Positions 36,032-46,624 of a stretch of 64,000 bases of DNA are shown here, piece by piece. The notes beneath the pieces are model-generated. The model ran no database searches, had not been told where the DNA came from, and saw only the letters and a program-made list of their open reading frames with translations. How positions within the stretch are numbered: position 1 is the stretch's first letter; every line of letters starts with the position of its first letter. This DNA is from Lampris incognitus (lineage: Eukaryota; Chordata; Actinopteri; Lampriformes; Lampridae), in assembly GCF_029633865.1 (NCBI RefSeq), contig NC_079217.1:31727730-31791729 (forward strand), in the 5' to 3' direction. The position numbers and the translations under genes are program-made.

Positions 36032-37367
36032 AGTAGAGGCAGGGACGTGCGCTCAGGGGAGGCAACCGCACGTTATCATGAAAAGAAAAAACAAATGATG
36101 ATAAAATAAATATTAATATTTGTCTACTGATCTGTGCTATAGATGTAATTTATGGACAATTCCAATAATTTAAATCATTTTTATTATCAAAATAGCTGAA
36201 TTTGCATATTTCCTGTTCAATTAGAGGGGAGATACGCGAGTTGAGGCAGTGAGGCGTGGAGCCTCACCTCGGATTGCGCAATCCCTCACAAACTGGGTTG
36301 AGCGCATGCCTTTTGCTTTCTCACCGTTTGTCACCAATGTAATGTTTGTAGGCACTTTTATTATATGTCCTCACTTTCCTTAAAATAGATAATGTATGTC
36401 AGGTATGTGTATAACATATTTAGTCTTGCTGATCTTACATAAAACCGCACTGAAAAAGCATGAGATGAGGCAGCCAGTACCTCTGCCTCACTGAAGGGGG
36501 CGTATGCGTGAGCCCACGGGTTTACAGGATGCTTTCTACTTCTGCTGTTGCTCTTTAACGCAGAGTCAAGTTCACTACAGCGGTTCGTTTATTTTGAAAA
36601 AAAATTCTGACTGCTAAAATGGTAGATTCTATATCTAAGCTCAGCTCAAAAGTTTCTCAAAACTGGACTTTCAGTGAAAAAGCGAAGTGATAAATGATGG
36701 AGGACCAATGCCGCCGGAGCAGCTAAAAGGTTTGCGTCAAACAACGGGACAGAAGATAACTCGCTCTTTTCAAACGGAGTGGTGGTACACCCGAAAAGAC
36801 TGGCTGTGTGCCTGTGCTACAAGAAACCGCCTTTTCTGCTTTCCCTGTCTTTTGTCCTCAACATGCGATAATGTCTGGACTAACACAGGATTTTGTGACT
36901 TGAAAAATCTACCAAGAAGCCTCAGCAAACATGAAAGATCAACTACTCATGTTCAAAACCAAATTGCTTTGAAAACTTTTGGATCTTCAAGAATAGATTT
37001 GGCTTTGGATGAACAACGGAGACTAAATATTTCCGTCCACAATGCTAAGGTAAAGGAAAACCGAGAGATTTTAAAAGACCTCATTAATGGAACAACCTGC
37101 TTCCTAGCCAAACAGGAATTGGCATTTCGTGGTAACGATGAGAGTGCAAGCTCTGCTAATCGTGGCAACTATGTAGAACTATTACATGCTTTTGCTGAGA
37201 AAGATGAAAGGTTAGCTAGACATTTGGAGACATCCACTGTGTTTTCTGGCTGCCAAATGAATAGTGAATTGAAGCTACTATATTGGGTTCATATATTTGT
37301 AAATCTGACTCTGAAAAAGTCAGTGCCTCACCAGCCACAAACCTCACCGCACGTCACTGAGTAGAGG
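36032..37367 (+). mobile_element. 1.3-kb hAT transposon with 8-bp TSD AGTAGAGG
   Basis: Element 36040-37359. Left end CAGGGACGTGCG; right end CGCACGTCACTG, inverted with one mismatch. AGTAGAGG duplicates perfectly at 36032-36039 and 37360-37367. It sits inside the tRNA-like LTR element. It encodes only the N-terminal part of a ZMYM1-type hAT transposase. Confidence 0.92.
36687..37364 (+). pseudogene. N-terminal part of ZMYM1/TTF-zinc-finger-type hAT transposase
   Basis: 225-codon ORF. Residues about 26-90: RSFQTEWWYTRKDWLCACAT, NRLFCFPCLLSS, then SLSKHERSTTHVQN. This is the TTF-type zinc finger (C..C, then H....H) of the hAT lineage represented by ZMYM1-like proteins. The next part, NREILKDLI and FRGNDES...NRGNYVELL, matches the start of the transposase core. 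The ORF then jumps to the right terminus and stops in the target duplication. The catalytic core and dimerisation domain are missing. Confidence 0.85.
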
Positions 37368-37640
37368 GATAGTGTAACGTGCACGGATAAATAGGCTCGC
37401 TAGCCCCCTGGCTAACGGGTCGGACCCTTTAGTCGAGCGGTTAGCGATGTCTCCTGCGGTGCGGGAGATACGGGCCCGCATCCCGGCTGCGGCGGTTCCT
37501 GCCGTTGCCCCCCGAATTCGCTACAGTATTATTGCAATAATGTCTTTATGCATGCTCAATAACCCAGGTAAGAAAATCACAGAAAGTTGAATCAGTTCAT
37601 CTGGACACATCATTTATTGAGAAAAACGGTTCATCACTTA

Positions 37641-37919
37641 ACCCTTTTCCACTACATGGTACTGGCTCAACTCGACTCGACTCGCTTCTTGTCGTTTTCC
37701 ATTACCATGACCAATCAGAGGTCTGCACTGATTTTGGTACCCGCTCCAGTTTGTTTGTTTGTTTGTTTATTTGTTTATTATTCATTTATTTATTTGGGAA
37801 CCTCGACAAAGGGGGTACCAGAGAAGTGGTAACAGTTACCAAAATGCCGGTGCTTTCCAGTAATGGAAAACGAAAAAAGGGCGAGTCGAGTTGAGCCGGT
37901 ACCACGTAGTGGAAAAGGT
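37641..37919. mobile_element. MITE inserted in the Penelope terminal repeat
   Basis: About 279 bp with inverted ends: CCCTTTTCCACTACATGG and GGCTCAACTCGAC at the left mirror GTCGAGTTGAGCCGG and CACGTAGTGGAAAAGG at the right. It interrupts the phrase CATCACT...GTGACCTCTTCAGTC of the terminal repeat. Superfamily uncertain (PIF/Harbinger-like is a guess). Confidence 0.75.
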
Positions 37920-38647
37920 GACCTCTTCAGTCTAAACTGACTGCAGGTATCCCCTCCCTTATGAACAATACAGTGGCATAATGACCGAAAACAACGATCA
38001 GTTTCATATGCAAATATGGGCGTGACAATTAACTAGATTTCCAAAGGTCATGTGTACTATTCACAGAGGATTGGGGAATAGTTGCAATCACAGCGTTGTA
38101 AGATGGTGACAGATGTACTCTTACCCCCCCCCCTTGCTTCAGTGATGGTCGTTCCCTCTTAACATAGATGATCACAAGGTTCATCACAACGTCATTTAGA
38201 TGCGTGATGAAACATGTCTCTCAATGAACATTGTGTCAAGATGAACTGATTCAACTTTCTTTCTTTACTGATCAGCATGCATTGTATCTAAGGGTGGGGA
38301 TACCTGCAGTTAGTTTAAATTGAAGAGGTCACTTAGATGAGTGATGAAACATATCTGTCACTAAACGCTGTAGGATCCAGATGAACTGACTCAACTTTCT
38401 TTGATACGTGGACTGAAGACACAGCTTCAGAAGCAGACGCACTTGGTCAGTGTTAAGGGTGGTCCTATTTTTAAGGGTGGGGTCATCTTGTAATTTCATA
38501 CACACCACCTCCACTGCTTCATCAACAGGAATGCACATGAAGAGAGACTTAACATCATAAGAGACAATTGTTTCATCTTCCCTCCATTATGACATCCCTC
38601 ACCTTATCCACAAAATCCTTAGTGTTCTGAATGTGATGTCCATTACT

Positions 38648-38905
38648 GCCTACCAATGGGTTAAGAATAGATGCCATAAGCGTAGAGATGTTATAGGTCA
38701 CTGAGTTAATCATACTAACAGTAGCCCGTAATTGGGGCAGGCTAGGCTAACTGCTAGCCGATGCAGACCAGCAGTTCCGGAACCGCCGTTCTGCATGGGC
38801 TAGCAGTTAGCCTAGCCTGCCCCGATTACAGCCTACTGGTAGTATGATTAACGCAGTAACCTATAACATCTCTATGTTTCTGGCATCTATTCATAACCCA
38901 TTGGT
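38648..38905. repeat. head-to-head junction of Penelope RT fragments, long inverted repeat
   Basis: GGGGCAGGCTAGGCTAACTG on one side mirrors the complement on the other. The homology continues outward through ATAGAGATGTTATAGG-type sequence, giving arms of about 120 bp. The plus-strand arm encodes NAVTYNIS and LASIHNPLV; the minus-strand arm encodes the same RT segment. Confidence 0.85.
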
Positions 38906-38924
38906 TCCCTTGGACAGTGATTTT

Positions 38925-39085
38925 TTTTTTAGTTTGGATATATTTGTTAGTTTGAATGTGTGTGTTCTTGTAGTTCTTGAATGTGTTTTTGTCTGTAGGC
39001 TATGTTGCACTGCTGTGGGCTGGGGAAACGGCATTTTGTTTCATTTCATGTGCGCAAGTACATGTGGTGAAATGACAAATAAAGT
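38925..39085 (+). mobile_element. LINE 3'-end-like fragment
   Basis: TTGCACTGCTGTGGGCTGGG, ATTTTGTTTCATTTCATGTG and AATGACAAATAAAG resemble the 3' terminus of L2/CR1-type fish LINEs, inserted in the Penelope relic. No coding part. Confidence 0.4.
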
Positions 39086-39440
39086 GTTCATGATTCCTAA
39101 TGGCACATCCTGTTTATGTATCTGAGGTAACCCATACAGACTAGATGTAGCTTCCCCTGGGTATAATCTGTCTTACAAAATTCTGTCAGTAGCATTGTAC
39201 TGTTCTAATAGCTTCAGACAATCTATCACCTTTTCTTGTAACCACTGCCTGGATCTCGTTTCAGGGGCTCATAAGTATTCATGTCACTAAGTAACGTCAT
39301 AACTTTCTCATGACAGTCTGTCTGCTTTAATACAACAGTGCATCTGCCTTTGTCTTCTGGAAGGATTATGAAGTTATTGTCCTTACTGAGAGTCATGAGA
39401 GCTTTCCTCTACTGATGTAGGACGGCGGCACCTTCGCATT

Positions 39441-41228
39441 GCTGAGGCCATTGTTATTGCAATAATAGTCTCCAATTCATCACATTTTCCTCTAAGATTT
39501 TAACGAGCTAACATGCAGATTATGCTATGCATATTGCATTTTTAATCATACTCATTTTGTTTCTTCTATTTTTTATGTCTTTCTAACAAGGGGCTAGATA
39601 TGCAAAATCAAAACTGGTCTGAAAGCTGAACATCCTGACCTTCAACCCTGTCAGCTACAGTACAGAAAAACGGTTTTGTCTGGTGGTGGCATGACCCCCA
39701 AATGCCTCTCTGTAGATAACACTAATGTTCCTTGTAGAATACAAAATCTGTGATTTAGGGTGGCTCACATGGCCTGAGTCAGCTTTCCTGCATACATTTC
39801 AGAAGCAAACATTGGTGTTAGATGCAGAGCCTGCTGTTACACTTGCAACTCACTCAGTTCTTTTGAATGGTACTGGGTGCCTGAGATTTCAAAATCTTTC
39901 TGCTTTGAGGACTGCAATACAATTTATAAAAAACAGTTTTCCCATAGAAAAGAACTAAGCTGAACACCAAGGCGGCACTAGGGCATCAGGTAAGGGGAAG
40001 CTAAATTTCCATGGATTTTCATTTAAAAAAATAAAATAAAAATCGCTTAACCCAACAGCTAGACTGGAACTTACAAACAAGAAGGTCCTCCCCTTGCTAA
40101 AATATGACTCAATGAACTTTATTCAGCTGTGAGCATTTGACTCAAAATTACAATCAAATTTCCTATTAGGCCTAAACATTATTATCACTGGTGTCATCAG
40201 ACTGAGATGGCACAGCAGAATAATTACATTAGTTCTTCATCCATATTAACATTAATTTATACCGAGGTCAATTTTCCTTTACCAGTTAGAGATGTTTGTT
40301 TGTTTGTTTTTTTATTGTTTAAGAGGATCACAGTCATCTGAGAATGAAAAGAGTGTTTGCGTGCACTATTAGAGGATCTCAAACCCTTATTTATCATAAC
40401 ATAACCTTTTTTTTTTATTTTACCAACACATTAGAAACATAATTCATAGCATGTTGAAAATAGAAAAAATAATCATAGCTTTTTCCACCTCAATCACAAG
40501 GGTATTACAAGTATTTAGCAGTTCATTATCCAAACCGCTTATTCTTACTCAGTCAGGGTCGCAATCCCAGCAGTCATTTGGACGGCAGGCGGGGAGACAC
40601 CCTGGACAGGCCGCCAGACCATCACAGACTCTGCCATCAGTTGATTCGTACACCTGATACGAAACAAAACAAGCATGAAATGAACTGCTATGCGGTTGTA
40701 AGCACATATTATTGTACCAAAGTCAGCGCTACGGTGTTGCTCAGAGTTGCTATAGTAACCCCAAGATTTGGCAAAGCAACTGTTAAGCAACCCCAAGAAT
40801 TTCCTTATGCAAATTAATAAAAACATAAATTATTTAAAAAGTAGTTTTATCATTTTAATAATATATTGTGCGTTTTTATTTATGAACACAATTAGTAGGA
40901 AAAAAATATCTAAATGCAGTCTTTTGTAAACGAAGTACCGCTACTCGCGTCTCACGAGAAGGAGTATAGAGGTCATGAACTTGCTGAGTTTTGCACGCTT
41001 CATTTGTTAGCTAATGCAAGCTGAACATGGGGAGATTTCTCATGCCTAAAAGACCATGGGCCTCAACAAATGTTGAGGTGAAAAATGAGAGAAATGTTAA
41101 CCTTAAACCCGAATCACAATTCATTCCTTGAAACGGAATTTCTGTCACCCACGTGCCAGCATTACGGGACAACAAATGACAACTTGTCTGCAGAATTGGA
41201 CTAAGTCTGACGGTTCCTTGAGTGAGAA
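39441..41228. other. mostly unannotated region with a short SINE relic
   Basis: 40515-40625 matches the 3' half of the SINE at 33184 (TTATCCAAACCGCTTATT, GGCAGGCGGGGAGACACC). Otherwise no feature supported. Confidence 0.55.
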
Positions 41229-41459
41229 AAAGAGCAGGGACAGATCGTGAACACTACAAAAGAATGTCTGTCTCATCCCCGACCATACAAGGATACGTTT
41301 ATTGATTTGCACAGAATTTTGTGTGTATTATTTACACTGCCCGTCACATCGGCGACCAGCGAATGGAGTTTTTCTTTTTTACGCCGTGTCAAAAAATTAC
41401 ACCAGGATAATAACACTGAATTATTTTTTTCATTACAAGTTCTTTTTCTGTTAACATAA
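41229..41459 (+). pseudogene. C-terminal hAT transposase fragment (ZMYM1-like)
   Basis: ILCVLFTLPVTSATSEWSFS followed by FLRRVKKLHQ matches the hAT dimerisation block (LPVTSA.AERSFS.LRR), with Glu-Trp where Glu-Arg is usual. Nothing further downstream. Possibly the missing 3' end of an element related to the one at 36040. Confidence 0.65.
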
Positions 41460-41510
41460 ATGATTTTTTTCATCCAGCGTGAAAAAAAATCATTTATGTT
41501 AACAGAAAAG
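41444..41510. repeat. hairpin, about 28-bp arms
   Basis: TTTTCTGTTAACATAAATGA at the left and its complement TCATTTATGTTAACAGAAAA at the right, with T-run and A-run extensions around a short CATCCAGCG loop. Confidence 0.85.
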
Positions 41511-41869
41511 TTGTAGCGTGGTTCTCTGCATTCCCCCCATACAGGAATGGAAAATGGACTCATTCTCGCTCTCGAATCAGTCCATTGTCCATACATACGT
41601 CCCGTTTTTCCCGGGACAGTCCCATTTTTCAGCCTACTTTCAGGTGTCCTGACTTATTCTCAAAAAATGACCTGAATGTCCCGTATTTTCGTGCCTGGTG
41701 ATTTGCATGGTTATTCTGTATGTGTATTAGCCGTGTTATTATGGTCGTTTAAAGGACAATAGAGTGAATTCCGCATTTTAGAATAGCCTACGTATAACAC
41801 CTGCTACAACTACCAAACATATCGATCATAGTAATTTTGTACAAAACTTTTTTTTTCCAACTACACAAG

Positions 41870-43497
41870 TCTAGTGCCTCTGGCTTAGAGAGAGTGACTC
41901 CACCTATTCAGAAGCAACCTACCATCCAAACTGTTTTTGATCAGCATATAAAGTTCTCAACGGAGTCCAAAGATGCTAAAACGCCCAAGTGCCAGTATAG
42001 TTAGTTGAGAAAGCTGGGTGCAGAAACCTTGTATACAACCTGGGCAAAAATGTATGACCTCCCCTCAAGGAATTTCTTTATGTGTAATGCAATTCCCAAG
42101 GTGTATGGTGAGAAAAGGTCTATTATCAGTGCACAGCTGCCACCAAAATCATTATTCTCCTGCACTATGGACCTCTGGACCAGCAGAACCGTACACACAT
42201 ACATGGATGTAACAATCCAGTTCATTACAGAATCCTGGGTAATGCAGTGCTTAGGATGCTCTGCATTTCACTCTGACCACACAGCAGACAGTCTGACGGA
42301 AGCCCTGGATGATATGACAGATTCCTGGGGGCTAGATATGGCCGAAATATCTGGTATCAAAACAGATAATGTTTATAACAACCACAGGGCTTTTGCTGAC
42401 TATACCTGTATACCTTGTTTTGGCCACAATCCGCATTTGTCAGTTAAGAAAGCCATAGAAATTGGCTTTCTGGCTGTCTTTCCAAACTTTGCAATTCTGT
42501 CTCTGGCTTCTCAAGATCTAATAAGATGTCAAGACTGCTGAAAGACAAACAGAAATATTTAAAGCTGCCACAACATACACTAATTCATGATGAGCCCACC
42601 TGATGGGGTTCCACCTATGGTATGGTGGATCAATTTTTTTGAGCAGCAGCAAGCAGTCTCTGCTGTTCTGACTGAGGACAGAAAGAAGTGGCACTTGATG
42701 CCCAGAGACACCAACATGACAACTTTGGAAACAGTGAGGGATGTCTTGGCTCCACTCAGTGATTTCACAGATGCCCTAAGTGGAGAGAGAAAAAACAACT
42801 CAGTCCTACCACTCATGTGGACAATAAGAGCCTCCCTGAAAGATGAGGACGGTGACAGTCCACTAGCATTGGAAATGAAGCAGAGAATTAGGGAAGACTG
42901 AAAAAAATATACAATGAGCATGAGCTGAAGATGACACTAAACATCTCCATTTTTCTACAGCCAAGATTTCAAGAGCACTTTTTTACAATGGAAGAGAAAG
43001 TTAAGAGGGAACTGCTCCTAAAAGCTGAGACAGTTAAGCTTCCCAGGGAGCACAGTCAGAAGCAACAAGAAGAGTTGGAGGACAATTGAGGAGCAGCTGC
43101 TGCAGCAAAGAGAAAAAGAAGTGATCTAAAAAGTTCACTCTGCAGTATCACCTCAGAAAAGGAGGAGGAAGATAGTTCTGGAAGAAGACAAGATTCTTCC
43201 ATACCCACAACACCAGTAGATAAACTAAATGGTGAGATCACTGACTATAAACAATTAGGAGATAGTCCTGCAGAGGACCCTCTGACTTGGTGGAGTCAAC
43301 ATGAGGCACACCTGCCCATCCTGGCTCACTTTGCAAAACGCTATCTGTGTATTCCAGCATCAAGCTGTGCATCTGAACTTGTCTTTAGCATGTCTTGAAA
43401 TATTTGCAGTCCTAGGCATTCTAGACTGAGTGAGGAAAATGTAGACACCCTTGTTTTGTTGGCCAAAAAATCTAAACATGGCAAAGGGACTGAGTAA
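41870..43497 (+). pseudogene. hAT transposase pseudogene, ZBED-like
   Basis: Recognisable in order on the plus strand: FSCTMDLWTSRTVHTYMDVT (catalytic TxDLWTS block) and DHTADSLTEALDDM, ISGIKTDNVYNN and CFGHNPHLSVKKAI (42005-42541). After a stop come FFEQQQAVSAVLTEDRKKWH and TLETVRDVLAPLSDFTDALS (42587-42901). After further frame changes come DPLTWWSQHEAHLPILAHFA, CIPASSCASELVFSMS and SRLSEENVDTLVLLAKKSKH (to about 43495). Several stops and shifts exist, so it is dead. ZBED-family proteins are host-domesticated relatives; nothing here suggests domestication. Confidence 0.85.
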
Positions 43498-43844
43498 CAA
43501 ATGAAAAACATTAGTGACAGAATACCATTCAAGCCACTTATGCAGCTATATTGGTTGGGCTATTAATGTTCTAATGTGTGTCATAGATCTCATTGTGTTG
43601 AATGTCATTTCTTATTCTTTTAATATATACAATACTACTATTTTGAAAGTTGACAAAGAAAAGTTGTTGAGAATTAAGAAAAAGCTCAATGGCCGAGTTG
43701 ACAATACTTTTCTTGAACGAAAAAAAAAAAAAAGATTACACAGCCAATATTTAGGATAGGTTAGAGGTACCTAAACAGCTTGAGATTATGCTGCTATTTT
43801 AATTAACCTGGATTATTGTAATTTTACATTAAATGCTATTGCTT

Positions 43845-44262
43845 TAATTTATTTTCTTTTTTTTCTTTTTTTTAAATTTATTTCTGATTTTTCCCTTTTT
43901 TCTCCCAATTTAGTGGCCAATTGATCCCTATTTTAATTCAAACACCCACCCTCGTATTGCATGCGTTCGCCAACTGCATCTCTCCGGCCGGCAGTCTCGA
44001 AGGAAAGCGCCTCCCCACTTTCGTGACAAGCCGAACCACTGTTTTTCCGACACACACAGAGACGCATTCACATGACGAACACAAGCCGACTCCGCCCCCC
44101 TCCCGAAGACAGCGTTGCCAATGATTGCTGCTTCATCGAGTCCGGCCATAGTCGGATCTGACGAGACCGGGGCGCGAACCCCAGTCCCCAGTGGGCAACT
44201 GCATCGACACCAAGCCGATGCTTAGACCGCTACGCCACCGCGGACCCTAATTTATTTTCTTT
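43845..44262 (-). mobile_element. tRNA-derived SINE with 15-bp target-site duplication
   Basis: Body 43860-44247, flanked by perfect TAATTTATTTTCTTT copies at 43845-43859 and 44248-44262. On the minus strand it starts GGTCCGCGGTGGCGTAGCGG (A-box-like), with GGGGTTCGCGCCCC (B-box) about 60 bp later. The 3' end includes TTGGCCACTAAATTGGG and an A-rich tail. No coding capacity. Confidence 0.9.
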
Positions 44263-44449
44263 ATTGTTCTAATTGTTCTAAAAGTTTTTGTTGCGGTGGT
44301 CACCAAGCCTGAGCAGCGGAGAAGAGGAGATACATCTGGTGGAGATCTGCACTGTACTGAGTGCACTCCTCTAGTTGTTTTTGTGCCATGTGGTGTGCGT
44401 ATGCGATCTTGTTGCTGAGTGACATAAACGAAGATCTGATGGTGATGTT

Positions 44450-44672
44450 TGTTGTGACTTCTCTTATGTACACTATTGTAGTGTTACTATTCGTGGGTTA
44501 CTAACTTAATCACTAATATATATAAGTACACGGAGACGAGGATGCGGCACAAGTCTGATCTTTACTGACCGAGAAATCACACACTACTAGGCTCGACCAG
44601 TGTATTACAGAACTCAGTAGTGGTGACAGTCCAACACAATCGAGCACCGAGTGCTCGATCCAATACACCACA
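44450..44672 (-). repeat. 3' LTR of the gypsy-type element
   Basis: Identical to the other LTR except for two substitutions near the TATATATAA stretch. Contains the hairpin CGAGCACCGAGTGCTCG. Confidence 0.95.
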
Positions 44673-45053
44673 TCCCTCTTTTCCAACTGAGATGTGGCCT
44701 ACTCATCAGTTACTTCAACAGTAGACCCTTTACCGAACCATTAACACTATGGCATCAACACTGAACAAGTCTTTTCTACTTGCATACTTCAATGATTAAT
44801 AAAGCATGTTTTTTAAATGACAGATGACTCTCATTAAACAACATAAACCATTTCCTTTTCACATTCTGGTGGTTAGCATGTAAACATTTTGAACATTCAG
44901 CAATCTTGCAACATTTCAGGTTAAACACACCTTGTACTCTTTGTTTCACCTTCTTTTTTTCTTTTTTTTTCTTAATAACCACTTGAATGATCACACAAAA
45001 GAACCCTGAGGTTAGTCATTGTATCTGGCAGGGCGCCTAACTGCTCTGCCGCA

Positions 45054-45602
45054 CTATGTGTAGCATGTGGGTGTACTGCCTGTAGTCACCGGAGGAGGGT
45101 CGTGTGGTAGCTGGTTATGTGGTGGTGAGTCGACTGGCACAGGCGCTTGTGAGGGTGAGGGTTGTACCTCTGAGTCAAAATGTTCATCACTGTCCGTGTC
45201 TCTGAATAGGCTCGGATGTATCTTCCTCAGATGTCGCCTGTTCCTTCTTTGCATCCTCCCAGCCGGTGTCTGCACAGTGTAGGACCGTGGTTCATCTCGC
45301 TGTCGGATGACAACGGCAGGCTCCCAGCCGCGCCGTGTTTGCATGTGTACGGTGTCTCCTGGGGTCAACACTGGCAGGGGCTTTGCACGCTGGTCGTAAC
45401 GTTGTTTTTGGCGGAACTGCAAGTTCTGGATCTTGCTGTGAATGTGCTGTGGGACTGATTGTGTCAGCACAGCACTGGAGCACGGAAGTGTGCTTCGTAG
45501 AACTCTCCCCATCAACATTTGTGCAGGTGATACGTCCAGTCCTGTCACCGGTGTGTTCCTCAGTGACAGCAGCACCAGATGTGGGTCAGTGCCGGTCTGC
45601 AT
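45054..45602 (-). pseudogene. integrase C-terminal region of gypsy-type pol
   Basis: 182 codons. SLRNTPVTGLDVSPAQMLMG is the end of the integrase core. Then RQKQRYDQRAKPLPVLTPGD, VHMQTRRGWEPAVVIRQR and NRRHLRKIHPSLF follow, the usual C-terminal integrase domain of Ty3/gypsy elements, with a Pro/Ser-rich tail. The catalytic DDE residues are not present. It is in a different frame from gag, overlapping it by 17 bp at the deletion joint. Confidence 0.85.
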
Positions 45603-46134
45603 TGCCTTGTATTTGTGACTTAGCGAGCTCGGCTGATCTACATATCTCTACGGCCCTGCGCAAAGTAAGCTCATTATCACGTAACAGTCTTTCTTTCAAA
45701 CGGGCATCATTTATGCTGAACACTAATTTATCCCTTATCATGTCATCTTCATGTCTGCCAAACTCACAGTCTTTGCTCTTCTGGCGCAGCTCTGTGATGA
45801 ATCTGTCCACCGATATTCCTGCTGACATCGTGTGCGACCAGAATTGATGGCGTTCGAACACGACGTTCTTCCGAGGGCTGCAGTAGTCCTTGAAGGCTTT
45901 CAGAACGTCCTCCATCGATTCGTCGTCTCCTTCTGGGATGATGGTGAGTGTGTTATACACTTCTAGCGCCTCCTCGCCGATGGTGTGAAGCAGAATGGCT
46001 ATTTTAACCGTCTCTTCCTTATCCAACGCACCTGAAGCGGTCATGTACTGCTGGAAACGCTGCTCCCATCTTCTCCAGTTTTCTGCGACATTCCCGGTAA
46101 GTATCAGCGGTGGTGGCGGCTTGAACTGTTCCAT
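45586..46134 (-). CDS. gag-like protein of the gypsy-type element
   Basis: 182-codon ORF from ATG, 103 bp inside the 5' LTR boundary. MEQFKPPPPLILTGNVAENW, FQQYMTASGALDKEETVKIA and FKDYCSPRKNVVFERHQFWS are typical of the capsid-like core of fish Ty3/gypsy Gag. The end, VEICRSAELAKSQIQ, is the conserved stretch before the zinc knuckle, which has been lost in the deletion. The ORF is open, so a truncated Gag could be made if transcribed (inference). Confidence 0.8.
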   Translation of the reverse strand: MEQFKPPPPLILTGNVAENWRRWEQRFQQYMTASGALDKEETVKIAILLHTIGEEALEVYNTLTIIPEGDDESMEDVLKAFKDYCSPRKNVVFERHQFWSHTMSAGISVDRFITELRQKSKDCEFGRHEDDMIRDKLVFSINDARLKERLLRDNELTLRRAVEICRSAELAKSQIQGNADRH

Positions 46135-46237
46135 ATTTGTGCTCAGGCTAGCACTTGTTAGTTAGCTGCCTCAGCTACCAGCGAACTATTTGAAGTACCG
46201 CCCTCGAATTATACCGTAACTCCGTCTTCTGACACCA

Positions 46238-46460
46238 TGTTGTGACTTCTCTTATGTACACTATTGTAGTGTTACTATTCGTGGGTTACTAACTTAATCA
46301 CTAATATATATAACTGCACGGAGACGAGGATGCGGCACAAGTCTGATCTTTACTGACCGAGAAATCACACACTACTAGGCTCGACCAGTGTATTACAGAA
46401 CTCAGTAGTGGTGACAGTCCAACACAATCGAGCACCGAGTGCTCGATCCAATACACCACA
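46238..46460 (-). repeat. 5' LTR of the gypsy-type element
   Basis: 223 bp, TG...CA in the usual orientation on the minus strand. The TATATATA stretch could serve as promoter (inference). Confidence 0.95.
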
Positions 46461-46624
46461 ATGTTCCAATAGCTGTTATAGTGCAGAGTGGTGTGCGTTG
46501 TGGTTGTTGAAGATCAGCTGTCTCGTTGGCGTTGATCAAGCAGTGCATATAGTGCGTGATAGTGTATTTCATATGTGGCTGTGTTGGCTGTATCGGCACC
46601 CATATGAGAAATGTATGTGTGTGT

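Larger units (their letters stand above)
35452..37525 (+). mobile_element. LTR-retrotransposon-like element made of tRNA-like modules, split by a hAT
   Basis: Ends are TGTAGTGAATTCG (35452) and CGAATTCGCTACA (37525). A left LTR-like block (35452-35819) ends CTACA. Two bases later comes TGGTGTCAGAAG (35821-35832), the same putative primer-binding site as the gypsy-type element at 46238. The block is itself palindromic: TCGAGCGGTTAACGATGT near its right end mirrors ACATCGCTAACCGCTCGA near its left end. A partial right block is at about 37378-37525. No gag or pol was recognised. Confidence 0.6.
37545..39440 (-). mobile_element. rearranged Penelope-like element with RT relics
   Basis: Antisense terminal repeat (37545-38172, interrupted by a MITE) and sense terminal repeat (38180-38405). 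RT relics on the minus strand follow: about 38405-38700, with TIVSYDVKSLFMCIPVDEAV (motif A region) and NTDQVRLLLKLCLQSTY, and about 39120-39440, with the N-terminal block SKDNNFIILPEDKGRCTVVL and EKVMTLLSDMNTYEPLKRD. These blocks are diagnostic for Penelope-type reverse transcriptase. Stops and the inverted junction at 38648-38905 inactivate it. Confidence 0.85.
44450..46460 (-). mobile_element. young, internally deleted Ty3/gypsy-type LTR retrotransposon
   Basis: LTRs 44450-44672 and 46238-46460 are each 223 bp. They start TGTTGTGACTTC, end ATACACCACA, and differ at two positions by eye. The target duplication ATGTT (44445-44449 and 46461-46465) is intact. On the minus strand the primer-binding site TGGTGTCAGAAG directly follows the 5' LTR, and a purine-rich GGAAAAGAGGGA precedes the 3' LTR. 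The interior has gag joined to the integrase C-terminus; protease, RT, RNase H and the integrase core are deleted. Non-autonomous. Confidence 0.95.

Noticed and set aside
37425..37495. Functional tRNA gene
   Set aside because: A-box-like and anticodon-arm-like parts exist, but the T-arm (GGGCCCGCATCCC) lacks the TTCGA core and the acceptor ends do not pair; it belongs to the repeated module.
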